From Pseudomonas delhiensis (GTDB taxonomy: Bacteria > Pseudomonadota > Gammaproteobacteria > Pseudomonadales > Pseudomonadaceae), in NCBI RefSeq assembly GCF_900187975.1, contig NZ_FZPC01000002.1, positions 124,001 through 188,000 on the forward strand: DNA of 64,000 nt, given 5' to 3'. Both the position numbers and the translations under genes were made by a program. Below the pieces are notes generated by a model. That model was not told where the DNA came from, made no database searches, and saw only the letters and a list, made by a program, of their open reading frames with translations. Every line of letters begins with the position of its first letter. Position 1 is the stretch's first letter. Shown here piece by piece: positions 33,528-43,710 of the stretch.

Positions 33528-35480
33528 CTATATCGCCCAGGCTGCCTTGAGGCCTTCGTAGATGGCTTCTTCGGCCGTGCGCGGGGCCAGGCAGTCGCCG
33601 ATGCGGCGGAACTCCACCAGGCCTTCCAGTTCCGCGGCGAGGTCGTCCACCGGCTGGTGGCCCTGGCACAGCACCAGGGTGTCGATGTCTTCGAAGATCA
33701 TCGGTTCGCCGCTGGCGCTGTGCTGCAGGTAGACGCTGCTGTCGTCGCAGCCGTACAGCCGCGCGTAGGGGGTGATCTCGATGCCCAGGCGGTGCAGTTC
33801 GCCGGCCAGGTGGTCGCGTACGTACAGCGGCAGGTTCTCGCCGGCGTGGGTGCCGTTCACCGCCAGGCGCACCTGGTGGCCGGCGCGTACGAGTTGCTCG
33901 GCGATGCCGGGGGCGATCCAGTCGCAGCGCCAGTCGGTGACCAGCACCGAGCGGCCGACCTGCACTTCGCCGCGCAGCACCTGCCAGGCGTCCACCACCT
34001 GCAGTTCGCCGCCGCGCTCGAACGGCGGCCAGTAGGGCCTGGCGCCGGTGGCGACTATCACCAGGTCGGGTTTCTCGGCTTCCACCAGGGCGCGGTCGAC
34101 GCGGGTGTTGCGGCGCACTTCCACGCCGGCCAGCTGCATCTCGCGCTGCAGGTTGGTGGAGGCACCGCCGAACTCGGCGCGGCGCGGCAGCAGTTGCGCC
34201 AGGTTGACCTGGCCGCCGAGCTGCGCGCCGGCCTCGCAGAGGATCACCTCATGGCCGCGCTGGGCCGCCACCGCCGCGGCCTTCATGCCCGCCGGGCCAC
34301 CGCCGGCCACCAGCACGCGCTTGCGTTGGACGGCCGGCTCGATGCGCCCGTACTGCAGCTCGCGGCCGGTTTCCGGGTGCTGGATGCAGGAGATCGGGTA
34401 GCCCCGGTGGAAGTGGCCGATGCACGCCTGGTTGCAGGCGATGCAGGCGCGCACGTCCTCGACGTGGCCGCTCTCGGTCTTGCTCGGCATCTGCGGATCG
34501 CAGATCAGTGCGCGGGTCATGCCGCACACGTCGGCCTGGCCGCGGGCGATGATCAGCTCGGCTTCCTGCGGCTGGTTGATGCGCCCGGTGACGAACAGCG
34601 GGATGTCCAGGCGCGCCTTGAAGGTCGCGGCGTTGCTGGCCAGGTAGGCGGCCTCGATGGCCATCGGCGGGACGATGTGGATGGCGCCGCCGAGGGAGGC
34701 GGAGGTGCCGGCGACTATGTGCACGTAGTCCAGCTCGCCCTGCAGCGCCCGCACGGCCTGCAGCGATTCGTCCTCGGTGAGGCCCTCGGGGTCGCGTTCG
34801 TCGGCGGAAATGCGCAGGCCGACGATGAAGTCCTCGGCGGTGGCTGCGCGCACGGCGGCGACCACCTCGCGGGTGAAGCGCAGGCGCGCGTCGAGGTCGC
34901 CGTTGTAGCCGTCGCTGCGGCGGTTCACCCGCGGGTTGAGGAACTGCGCCGGCAGGTAGCCGTGGCTGGCCACCACTTCCACGCCGTCCAGCCCGGCCTG
35001 GTGCAGGCGCCGCGCGGCGGCGGCGTAGCCGGCGACTATCTCGTCGATCATGCGCTGGTCCAGCTCGCGCGGCATCACCCGGAAGCGCTCGTTGGGCGAG
35101 GCCGAGGCAGAGTAGGCCACCGCCAGCAGGCCGTCGCTGGACTCCATGATCTCGCGCCCGGGGTGGAAGATCTGCGACAGCACCACGGTGCCCTCGGCGT
35201 GGCAGGCCTCGGCGACGCGGCGGTAGCCGGGGATGCATTCGTCGTCGGTGGCCATCAGCACGTGGGAGGTGTAGCGGGCGCTGTCGTGCACCCCCGCCAC
35301 CTGCATCACGATCAGCCCCACGCCGCCCCTGGCGCGGGCCTGGTGGTAGGCCACCAGTTGATCGTTGACCAGGTTGTCGGTGGGCATCGAGGTGTCGTGC
35401 CCGGTGGACATGATGCGGTTCTTCAGGCGCTTGCCACGGATTTCCAGCGGGCTGAACAGGTGCGGGAAGGCATTGGTCAC
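33528..35480 (-). CDS. Fe-S flavoenzyme of the old yellow enzyme / trimethylamine dehydrogenase type
   Basis: A 650-residue enzyme with an FMN TIM barrel (about 1-370), a [4Fe-4S] site in the pattern C-x2-C-x3-C-x11-C (CIACNQACIGHFHRGYPISC), and a C-terminal FAD/NAD(P)-binding half that begins RKRVLVAGGGPAGMKAAAVA. This layout is shared by 2,4-dienoyl-CoA reductase, trimethylamine and histamine dehydrogenases and several N-demethylases. The start is GTG at 35480 after AAGGACG. Substrate is unknown; with a binding protein and a class II aldolase nearby, an amine or modified amino acid is plausible but only inferred. Confidence 0.84.
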   Translation of the reverse strand: MTNAFPHLFSPLEIRGKRLKNRIMSTGHDTSMPTDNLVNDQLVAYHQARARGGVGLIVMQVAGVHDSARYTSHVLMATDDECIPGYRRVAEACHAEGTVVLSQIFHPGREIMESSDGLLAVAYSASASPNERFRVMPRELDQRMIDEIVAGYAAAARRLHQAGLDGVEVVASHGYLPAQFLNPRVNRRSDGYNGDLDARLRFTREVVAAVRAATAEDFIVGLRISADERDPEGLTEDESLQAVRALQGELDYVHIVAGTSASLGGAIHIVPPMAIEAAYLASNAATFKARLDIPLFVTGRINQPQEAELIIARGQADVCGMTRALICDPQMPSKTESGHVEDVRACIACNQACIGHFHRGYPISCIQHPETGRELQYGRIEPAVQRKRVLVAGGGPAGMKAAAVAAQRGHEVILCEAGAQLGGQVNLAQLLPRRAEFGGASTNLQREMQLAGVEVRRNTRVDRALVEAEKPDLVIVATGARPYWPPFERGGELQVVDAWQVLRGEVQVGRSVLVTDWRCDWIAPGIAEQLVRAGHQVRLAVNGTHAGENLPLYVRDHLAGELHRLGIEITPYARLYGCDDSSVYLQHSASGEPMIFEDIDTLVLCQGHQPVDDLAAELEGLVEFRRIGDCLAPRTAEEAIYEGLKAAWAI

Positions 35481-35513
35481 GGACTTCGTCCTTTCTTGTC
35501 GTTCTGCGGGAGG

Positions 35514-35864
35514 TCAGGCGTTGCGGGCCTGCCAGTCGACCGGGTAGAGGGCGTAGAACACGCAGGCCTTCTCGCCTTCGTAGGCCAGGGGCGTGCGTTC
35601 GGGCACCCAGATCACGTCGCCCGGCGCGGCCTCGATGACGCGCTCGCCCAGGCGCAGGCGGAAGTGGCCTTCCAGCACCACGATCAGCTCGTCGTAGAGC
35701 ACCGTCCATTCGATGGAGCAGCCGTCGAAGCGGGCCAGGCCGGCGCCCATGGTCTGGCTGTCGGCCGGGCCGATCAGGCGGCAGATGGCCGCGCGCTCCG
35801 GCGGCTGGCCGGCGTAGGGCTGGAACTGCAGGGCGGACTGCTGGAAGTGGATGACGTCGGGCAC
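35514..35864 (-). CDS. Small cupin protein (EutQ-like)
   Basis: A 116-residue single-domain cupin with WTVLYDELIVVLEGHFRLRL, GDVIWVPERTPLAYEG and a C-terminal CVFYALYPVDW. It resembles the cupin part of ethanolamine-utilisation EutQ, but no other eut gene is present. It lies 33 bp upstream of the flavoenzyme gene on the same strand, so they form an operon. It may bind or isomerise a small substrate of that pathway. Confidence 0.75.
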   Translation of the reverse strand: MPDVIHFQQSALQFQPYAGQPPERAAICRLIGPADSQTMGAGLARFDGCSIEWTVLYDELIVVLEGHFRLRLGERVIEAAPGDVIWVPERTPLAYEGEKACVFYALYPVDWQARNA

Positions 35865-36041
35865 GGCGTGGACTCCTGGAGCGAGGTTTTGTTGTTATCC
35901 AAGTAACGCCATGGAAATTTACCTTCAGTAAAAAATCAACTTGTTTTTTTAAAAGTGACTGGGTAGTTTCGTGTCCATGCCCCGTCGCCGACGGGGCGTG
36001 CCCAGCGACGTACTCCACAACAACTACAAGAGGAGATGCGC
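35865..36041. promoter_or_regulatory. Divergent AT-rich control region with palindromes
   Basis: This gap is much more AT-rich than the rest of the window. It holds GTTA-N6-TAAC (35894-35907) and TTTAC-N5-GTAAA (35918-35932), two similar palindromes that could be operators for the XRE-cupin regulator. A rightward promoter candidate is TTGTTT (35941-35946), 17 bp, TAGTTT (35964-35969). A perfect hairpin GCCCCGTC-GCC-GACGGGGC lies at 35979-35997 in the rightward leader. Confidence 0.5.
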
Positions 36042-36212
36042 ATGAACCGTGCTCCACGGTGTCTTCCCGCGCCGGCTGCCCCACGCCGCAGCGCCCCTTC
36101 GCCTCTGACTGCCAGCTGCCTCCATCCGCGAGTTGTTCCGGTACGCCCAACCCACCTCCGCCGTGCCACCGCGGTGGCCACGGTTCGCATTCACAGAGGG
36201 TCCGCTCGATGA
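36042..36212 (+). CDS. Candidate 56-residue leader ORF upstream of the binding-protein gene
   Basis: An ATG at 36042 follows AAGAGGAG at ideal spacing, the strongest ribosome site in this part of the window. The frame runs 57 codons and ends in TGA at 36210-36212, overlapping the ATG of the solute-binding protein gene (ATGA at 36209-36212). The predicted peptide is Arg/Pro/Ala-rich with two Cys and has no recognisable domain. The overlap suggests translational coupling or a regulatory leader. It may also be chance in GC-rich DNA. Confidence 0.4.
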   Translation: MNRAPRCLPAPAAPRRSAPSPLTASCLHPRVVPVRPTHLRRATAVATVRIHRGSAR

Positions 36213-37252
36213 TTTCGCGCAAGAACGCTTTGCAACCCCTGCTGCTGCTCCTGGGACTCGGTCTCGGCAGCGCCCAGGCGCAGGATTCCATGGTCGTGGT
36301 CGGCTATGGCGGCGCCGGGCAGAAGGCCCAGGACCTGGCCTTCTTCCAGCCCTTCGCCAAGGCCAGCGGGGCGCGCCTGACCCAGGCCGAGTACAACGGC
36401 GAGATGGCGCGCATCAAGGTGATGACCGACACCGGCCACGCCGACTGGGACGTGGTGCAGATCGAGGGCCCGGACCTGGCGCGCAACTGCGACCTGGGCA
36501 TGTTCGTGCCGCTGGACTGGAAGCAGCTGGGCGGCGCCGACCAACTGGTGCCCAACGCCGCCAAGGAGTGCGGCTCGGCTGCGCTGGTCTGGGGCGTGGC
36601 CATCGCCTACGACGCCGACAAGCTGAAGACCGCGCCCAGTGGCTGGCAGGATTTCTGGGACCTGCAGAAATTCCCCGGCAAGCGCGGAATGCGCAAGCGC
36701 GCGGTGTACAACCTGGAGTTCGCCCTGATGGCCGACGGCGTCGCGCCGGCGGACGTGTACAAGGTGCTCTCCACCAAGGCGGGCGTCGACCGCGCCTTCG
36801 CCAAGCTCGACCAGATCAAGCCGTCGATCCAGTGGTGGGAGGCCGGCGCCCAGCCGCCGCAGTGGCTCGCCGCCGGCGACGTGGTGATGACCACCAGCTA
36901 CACCGGGCGCATCGCCGACGCCCACAAGAGCGGGCGCAACCTCGACCTGGTCTGGCCGGGCGCGCTGTACGGCATGGACTACTGGGCGATCATCAAGGGT
37001 TCGCAGCACGTCGACCTGGCCAAGCGCTTCATCGCCTTCGCCAACCAGGCCGACGCCCAGGTGGACTACGTGCACAACATCCCCTACGGCCCCACCAACA
37101 AGCAGGCCGCCGAACGCCTGCCGCAGGACCTGGCGCGCTGGGTGCCGACCGCGCCGGCGAACATCAAGGTGGGCCTGGCCATGGACGACGAGTTCTGGGC
37201 TGACCATGGCGAGGAGCTGGAAGAGCGCTTCAACGCCTGGGCGGCGCAATAG
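36209..37252 (+). CDS. Periplasmic solute-binding protein, polyamine/PotD-like
   Basis: A 347-residue ABC-type binding protein with a clear signal peptide (about 1-24, ending GSAQAQ). The mature part begins DSMVVVGYGGAGQKAQDLAF and has DWDVVQIEGPDLARNCDLG, VWGVAIAYDADKL, WWEAGAQPPQWLAAGDVVM and FWADHGEELEERFNAW, typical of the PotD/SBP_bac_8 group that binds polyamines and related amines. The ATG follows GAGGG by eight bases and overlaps the small upstream ORF. No permease or ATPase gene is adjacent, so it is an orphan here. Confidence 0.82.
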   Translation: MISRKNALQPLLLLLGLGLGSAQAQDSMVVVGYGGAGQKAQDLAFFQPFAKASGARLTQAEYNGEMARIKVMTDTGHADWDVVQIEGPDLARNCDLGMFVPLDWKQLGGADQLVPNAAKECGSAALVWGVAIAYDADKLKTAPSGWQDFWDLQKFPGKRGMRKRAVYNLEFALMADGVAPADVYKVLSTKAGVDRAFAKLDQIKPSIQWWEAGAQPPQWLAAGDVVMTTSYTGRIADAHKSGRNLDLVWPGALYGMDYWAIIKGSQHVDLAKRFIAFANQADAQVDYVHNIPYGPTNKQAAERLPQDLARWVPTAPANIKVGLAMDDEFWADHGEELEERFNAWAAQ

Positions 37253-37261
37253 GTCAGGAGC

Positions 37262-37462
37262 GGCTGCAAGCTACAAGCTACAAGCTGCAGGCAAGAGCGA
37301 AGAGCCGGTCCCCCCTGTAGGAGCGAGCTTGCTCGCGAACCAAACCCGGCACCGTGCCCGCCCGGTTCGCGAGCAAGCTCGCTCCTACGAAGAGCCCCGC
37401 ACATGCTCTTCCCTGTAGCCTGTAGCCTGTAGCCTGTAGCCTGTAGCCTGTAGCCTGTAGCC
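37262..37462. repeat. Seven-base repeat arms enclosing a REPIN, with seven tandem TGTAGCC units
   Basis: The left arm 37262-37292 has GCTGCAA, GCTACAA, GCTACAA and GCTGCAG in series. The right arm 37414-37462 is exactly seven tandem copies of TGTAGCC, complementary in register to GGCTACA. Between them sits a REPIN, 37317-37388, with perfect 24-bp arms matching those at 7166-7230. The tandem array ends 23 bp before the aldolase ATG. Confidence 0.85.
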
Positions 37463-37485
37463 CGAACAACAAGAGGAACTCCGGC

Positions 37486-38271
37486 ATGACCATCCCGATG
37501 CCCTCCCGTGAAACCTGCTCCGCCGAAGAGTGGAAGCTGCGCGAGGAGCTGGCCGCCTGCTACCGGCTGATCGCCCATTTCCGCATGAGCGACCTGATCT
37601 TCACCCACATCTCCCTGCGCCTGCCCGGGCCGCAGCATCATTTCCTGATCAATCCCTACGGGCTGATGTTCGACGAAATCACCGCCTCCAGCCTGGTGAA
37701 GATCGACCTGGACGGCAATCCGGTGGAGCCGACGCGCTACAAGGTCAACCCGGCCGGCTTCGTCATCCACAGCGCCATCCACGCCGCCCGCGAGGATGCC
37801 CGGTGCGTGCTGCACACCCACACCCGCGCCGCCTGCGCGGTGGCCGCCCAGGCCGGGGGGCTGTTGCCGCTGAACCAGATGTCGATGGAGTTCTACGGGC
37901 GCCTGGGCTACCACGACTACGAAGGCATCGCCCTGTCCTTCGACGAGCAGCAGCGCCTGGTGCGCGACCTCGGCGACCACCTGGGGATGATCCTGCGCAA
38001 CCACGGCCTGCTGACCGTGGGCGAGAGCGTGAAGCAGGCGTTCCTGCGCATGTACTACCTGGAGAAGGCCTGCGACATCCAGGTCGCCGCCCAGGCCGGC
38101 GGCGAGCTGGTGATCCCGCCGGATGCGGTGTGCCGGCGCACCGAGCGCCAGTTCAACGAACCGGCGCGGCCGCAGGCCGAGGGCGAGCTGAGCGACCCGG
38201 ATGGCTACGACCTGGCCTGGGAGGCGCTGCTGCGCATGCTCGAGCGCACCGCGCCGGAGTACAGGAACTGA
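37486..38271 (+). CDS. Class II aldolase/adducin-family protein
   Basis: A 261-residue class II aldolase-fold protein. Zinc ligands are visible in VLHTHTRAACAVAAQ and in MILRNHGLLTVGESV. The N-terminal half has FRMSDLIFTHISLRLPG and the loop FLINPYGLMFDEITAS. Related enzymes cleave or epimerise sugar phosphates or decarboxylate hydroxy acids. AAGAGGAA precedes the ATG. It lies downstream of the binding protein, but a large repeat hairpin separates them, so co-transcription is uncertain. Confidence 0.83.
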   Translation: MTIPMPSRETCSAEEWKLREELAACYRLIAHFRMSDLIFTHISLRLPGPQHHFLINPYGLMFDEITASSLVKIDLDGNPVEPTRYKVNPAGFVIHSAIHAAREDARCVLHTHTRAACAVAAQAGGLLPLNQMSMEFYGRLGYHDYEGIALSFDEQQRLVRDLGDHLGMILRNHGLLTVGESVKQAFLRMYYLEKACDIQVAAQAGGELVIPPDAVCRRTERQFNEPARPQAEGELSDPDGYDLAWEALLRMLERTAPEYRN

Positions 38272-38504
38272 CGTGGGTGGGGCGGTGTAGGAGCGGATCT
38301 CATCCGCGATCCGCACCGGGACGTCCGGCTATCGCGGACAAGGTCCGCTCCTACGCGGGAGGCATACCGTGCCTCCCAGCAACCTGTAGGAGCGGGCCCT
38401 GCCCGCGATTTCGCGCGCAGGGCGCGCTCCTACATGGGCACGGCGTGGGTGGGGCGGTGTAGGAGCGGATCTCATCCGCGATCCGCGCCGGAACCTCCGG
38501 CTAT
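38272..38504. repeat. REPIN cluster with a 61-bp direct repeat up to the tolC stop
   Basis: 38287-38354 is a complete 68-bp REPIN (GTAGGAGCGGATCTCATCCG..), 38386-38433 a second type, and 38459-38504 a half copy of the first. The segment 38272-38332, including 15 bp before the REPIN, is repeated at 38444-38504 with three mismatches. The half copy ends inside the tolC stop codon (38501-38503), so REPIN sequence supplies that stop. Confidence 0.85.
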
Positions 38505-39964
38505 TGCTGGGTCCGCGCCTTGCTGCTGCTTTCCAGCTGCTGCTCGGCGGCCTTGGCCAGGTCCGGCGGGAGGAAGTCCTTGTCCGGGTTGTAGTCGGCC
38601 TTGAGGTAGGTGCCCAGGGCCTGCAGGTCGGCCGGGCTGAGGGTGCCGGCGGTCTGCTTCAGGCGCAGGTTGTCGAGGATGTAGTCGTAGCGCGCGTTGT
38701 TGTAGTCGCGCACGGCGCTGTACAGCTGGCGCTGGGCGTCGAGCACGTCGACGATGTTGCGGGTGCCGACCTGGTAGCCGATCTCGGTGGCTTCCAGCGA
38801 GCTCTGGTTGGAGATGATCGCCTGGCGCCGCGCCTTCACCGTCTCCACGTCGGTGTTTACCGCGCGGTGCTGGTTGCGCGCGTCCTGCACCACCTGGCGG
38901 CGCTGGCTTTCGCGCAGTTGCTCGCTCTGGTTCAGGCGCTGGTACGACTCGCGCACCTGGGAGCTGGTCAGGCCGCCGCTGTAGATCGGGATGTTCAGCT
39001 GCACGCCGACGCTGGTCTGGTCCACCCACTTGCCGTAGTGCGGAATGGAACCGTCGGAGTTGGTGAAGCCCAGGGCGTCGTTGTCGCCCTTCTGGTACTG
39101 CACCACCGCGTCCACGGTCGGCAGGTGCCCGGCCTTGCGCTGGCGCAGCGTCTCCTCGGCGGCGGTGACCGCGAAGTTGCTGGCCTGCAGGGCGATATTC
39201 TGTTGCACCGAGGTGTCCACCCAGGCCTTGGCGTCGTTGGGCGTGGGCACCACCACCGGCAGCGAGTGGAGGATGCCCTCGATGCCGCTGTAGTCGCGGT
39301 TGGTGAGCGTCACCAGGGCCTGGAAGGCATCTTCCACGGCCTGCTCGGCGACGATGCGGTTGGCCCGCGCGGTGTCGTAGCCGGCCTGGGATTCGAGCAC
39401 GTCGGTCTTGTCCGACAGGCCGACGTCGAAGCGTTCGTTGGACTGGTCGAGCTGGCGCTTGAAGGCCGCTTCCTCGGCCTTGCTGGCGGCCAGGTTGTCC
39501 TGGGCGCGGAGCACGCCGAAGTAGGTCTCGGCGGTCTGCAGGATCAGCCGCTGCTGGGTGGCGGAGAATTCCAGCTGGGCCTGTTCGCTGATGTTTTCCG
39601 CGGCCTTGAGCTGGAACCAGCGGTCGGCGCGGAACAGCGGCTGGCTGAGGCTGGCCTGGACCAGTTGGCTGCTGCGGTTGAGGGTGGCGTCCGGCGTGTC
39701 CAGCGAGGTGCGGGTGTTGCCCAGGCTGCCGCCGGCGTTGATCTGCGGCAGCAGGCCGGAGCGGGCCTGGGGCACGACTTCCTTGCGCGCCAGGTAGTCG
39801 GCCTGGGCGGCGGCGAGGTCGGCGTTGTTGTCTACGGCATCCTTGTAGACGCTGATCAGGTCGGTCTTGCTCGGCAGTGGAGCGACGCTCGACGTGGGCT
39901 GGGCTGCCCAGACGAAACCTGTGGAGGCGGCCACGGCGACAGCCAGGGAGAGTCTGCGCAGCAT
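38501..39964 (-). CDS. tolC: TolC-family outer-membrane channel
   Basis: A 487-residue outer-membrane efflux and secretion duct. The signal peptide is MLRRLSLAVAVAASTGFVWA. The two homologous TolC repeats are visible, each with long coiled-coil helices; examples are AAENISEQAQLEFSATQQRL and YQVGTRNIVDVLDAQRQLYS. The known P. aeruginosa relative is OpmH (PA4974). As in E. coli it lies on the opposite strand near nudF-yqiB-cpdA-yqiA-parE. Its stop codon lies in a truncated REPIN. No inner-membrane pump gene is adjacent, so it probably serves several systems. Confidence 0.92.
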   Translation of the reverse strand: MLRRLSLAVAVAASTGFVWAAQPTSSVAPLPSKTDLISVYKDAVDNNADLAAAQADYLARKEVVPQARSGLLPQINAGGSLGNTRTSLDTPDATLNRSSQLVQASLSQPLFRADRWFQLKAAENISEQAQLEFSATQQRLILQTAETYFGVLRAQDNLAASKAEEAAFKRQLDQSNERFDVGLSDKTDVLESQAGYDTARANRIVAEQAVEDAFQALVTLTNRDYSGIEGILHSLPVVVPTPNDAKAWVDTSVQQNIALQASNFAVTAAEETLRQRKAGHLPTVDAVVQYQKGDNDALGFTNSDGSIPHYGKWVDQTSVGVQLNIPIYSGGLTSSQVRESYQRLNQSEQLRESQRRQVVQDARNQHRAVNTDVETVKARRQAIISNQSSLEATEIGYQVGTRNIVDVLDAQRQLYSAVRDYNNARYDYILDNLRLKQTAGTLSPADLQALGTYLKADYNPDKDFLPPDLAKAAEQQLESSSKARTQQ

Positions 39965-39996
39965 TCGTTCGTCCTAGAAAGTGTGCGGGTGGGGCA

Positions 39997-40025
39997 AGGC
40001 TACGGTCGCCCCGATCGATGGTCAA
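39997..40025 (-). promoter_or_regulatory. Candidate tolC promoter
   Basis: On the minus strand TTGACC (40025-40020), 17 bp, then TAGCCT (40002-39997), about 33 bp before the tolC ATG. Confidence 0.4.
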
Positions 40026-40112
40026 GGCGCCATCTTGGGGCAATTCGTTGCAGCATTGTAGTTGCCGGCGCGTGACCGCGAAGTCGCTTCGGATACTTTC
40101 GGCCCGGCGGCA

Positions 40113-40141
40113 TTGGCCAAGCACCGAACTCTTGTTTAGAC
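40113..40141 (+). promoter_or_regulatory. Candidate thiC promoter
   Basis: TTGGCC (40113-40118), 17 bp, TTAGAC (40136-40141). The predicted start near 40148 falls just before the riboswitch P1 stem, which supports the call. Confidence 0.5.
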
Positions 40142-40150
40142 TGCGGACGT

Positions 40151-42247
<2,097 letters not shown>

Positions 42248-42252
42248 AGAAT

Positions 42253-42339
42253 GGCGGCAGGCTACAGGCGGCAGGCTGCAGGCAGGAGCGAAGCGCTCGC
42301 CTGGCACCGCCTATGGCCTGTAGCCTGCCGCCTGTAGCC
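42253..42339 (+). terminator. Long seven-base-periodic hairpin after thiC
   Basis: Arms 42260-42283 and 42316-42339 pair over 24 bp, the only non-Watson-Crick position being a G-T pair, with an inner GAGCG-AAG-CGCTC hairpin. AATTTTCCCC follows the right arm. It is built of GGCTACA/GGCGGCA units, like the other periodic repeats, and probably ends or attenuates the thiC transcript. Confidence 0.6.
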
Positions 42340-42367
42340 AATTTTCCCCTTGAGCCTTGCATCCATC

Positions 42368-43645
42368 GTGACCAGTTTCCCTACGACCAATTATTCCCCG
42401 GCCATCGCCGTTGGCGCCGCCCAGCGTGTGCTCGGCCTGCGCGACCTGTTCTCCCTGTGGTTCTCCCTCGGCATCGGCCTGATGGTGCTGCAGACCGGCG
42501 CGCTGCTGGCGCCCGGCCTGGGCCTGGCCGGCTCGCTGCTGGCGATCTTCCTCGGCACCCTGGTCGGCGTGCTGCTGCTGGCCGCCGCCGGGGTGATCGG
42601 CAGCGACACCGGGCTGGCCGCCATGGCCTCGCTCAAGCTCAGCCTCGGTGGCCACGGCGCGGCGCTGCCGGCCGTGCTCAACCTGCTGCAGCTGGTGGGC
42701 TGGGGCGCCTTCGAGGTGATCGTCATGCGCGACGCCGCCAGCCTGCTGGCCGCGCGCGCCTTCGGCGAGGGCAGCCTGTGGACCAGTCCGGCGCTGTGGA
42801 CCCTGGTGTTCGGCGCCCTGGCCACCCTGCTGGCGGTCAGCGGGCCGCTGGCCTTCGTCCGCCGCGTGCTGCGCAAGTGGGGCATCTGGCTGCTGCTGGC
42901 GGCCTGCGTCTGGCTGACCTGGGACCTGCTGCGCCGCGCGGACCTCGCGGCCATCTGGGTACGCGGCGGCGACGGCTCGCTGCCGCTGGCGGTGGGCTTC
43001 GACATCGCCATCGCCATGCCGCTGTCCTGGCTGCCGCTGATCGCCGACTACTCGCGCTTCGGCAAGCACGCCGGGCAGGTCTTCGGCGGCGCCGCCCTGG
43101 GCTTCTTCATCGGCTGTTTCTGGCTGATGGGCCTGGGTGTGGCCTACACCCTGGCGTTCGCCCAGGGCAGCGACGCCAACGCCCTGCTGCTGGCCCTGGC
43201 CGGCGCCGGCATGGGCATCCCGCTGCTGCTGATCCTGCTCGACGAGTCGGAGAAGGCCTTCGCCGACATCCACTCGGCGGCGGTCTCCAGCGGCATCCTG
43301 GTGCCGCTGAAGGTCGAGCACCTGGCGTTGATCATCGGCGTGCTCTGCACCCTGATCGCCTGGTTCGCGCCGCTGGCGCAGTACCAGAACTTCCTGCTGC
43401 TGATCGGCTCGGTGTTCGCGCCGCTGTTCGGCGTGGTGCTGGTGGACCACTTCCTGCTGCGCCGCCGCGCCGCCGCCGAGGTCCGCCCCGGCCTGCGCTG
43501 GGGCTCGCTGCTGGCCTGGGCCGGCGGCGTGGTCACCTACCACCTGCTGGCCAACTACGCGCCGGACCTGGGCGCCACCCTGCCGGCGCTGCTGGTGGCC
43601 GGGGTGCTGCAGCTGCTGCTGGGGCGCCTCGGCGCCAGGGGCTGA
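42368..43645 (+). CDS. cytX: Putative hydroxymethylpyrimidine transporter CytX (NCS1 family)
   Basis: About 425 residues with 11-12 transmembrane segments of the NCS1 purine/cytosine permease family. Landmarks are FSLWFSLGIGLMVLQTGALL near the N-terminus, FDIAIAMPLSWLPLIADYSR, and FGVVLVDHFLL near the end. CytX proteins are tied to thiamine precursor uptake, and placement right after riboswitch-controlled thiC supports that. The start is uncertain: GTG at 42368 is preferred, TTG at 42350 would add six residues, and neither has a good ribosome site. Confidence 0.85.
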   Translation: MTSFPTTNYSPAIAVGAAQRVLGLRDLFSLWFSLGIGLMVLQTGALLAPGLGLAGSLLAIFLGTLVGVLLLAAAGVIGSDTGLAAMASLKLSLGGHGAALPAVLNLLQLVGWGAFEVIVMRDAASLLAARAFGEGSLWTSPALWTLVFGALATLLAVSGPLAFVRRVLRKWGIWLLLAACVWLTWDLLRRADLAAIWVRGGDGSLPLAVGFDIAIAMPLSWLPLIADYSRFGKHAGQVFGGAALGFFIGCFWLMGLGVAYTLAFAQGSDANALLLALAGAGMGIPLLLILLDESEKAFADIHSAAVSSGILVPLKVEHLALIIGVLCTLIAWFAPLAQYQNFLLLIGSVFAPLFGVVLVDHFLLRRRAAAEVRPGLRWGSLLAWAGGVVTYHLLANYAPDLGATLPALLVAGVLQLLLGRLGARG

Positions 43646-43663
43646 CCGGCCTGCCGGCCGGAT

Positions 43664-43685
43664 CGCGGACGGAGTCCGCTCCTAC
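43664..43685 (-). repeat. Single REP after cytX
   Basis: GCGGACGGAGTCCGCTCCTA plus C: the reverse orientation of the REP arm seen at 20624 and 44055. Confidence 0.7.
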
Positions 43686-43710
43686 GCGGGCCGAGCCATG
43701 CCATTCCCCT

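Noticed and set aside
37414-37462. CRISPR-like or satellite array
   Set aside because: The unit is only 7 bp with no spacers; it is a tandem heptamer that forms one arm of a hairpin.
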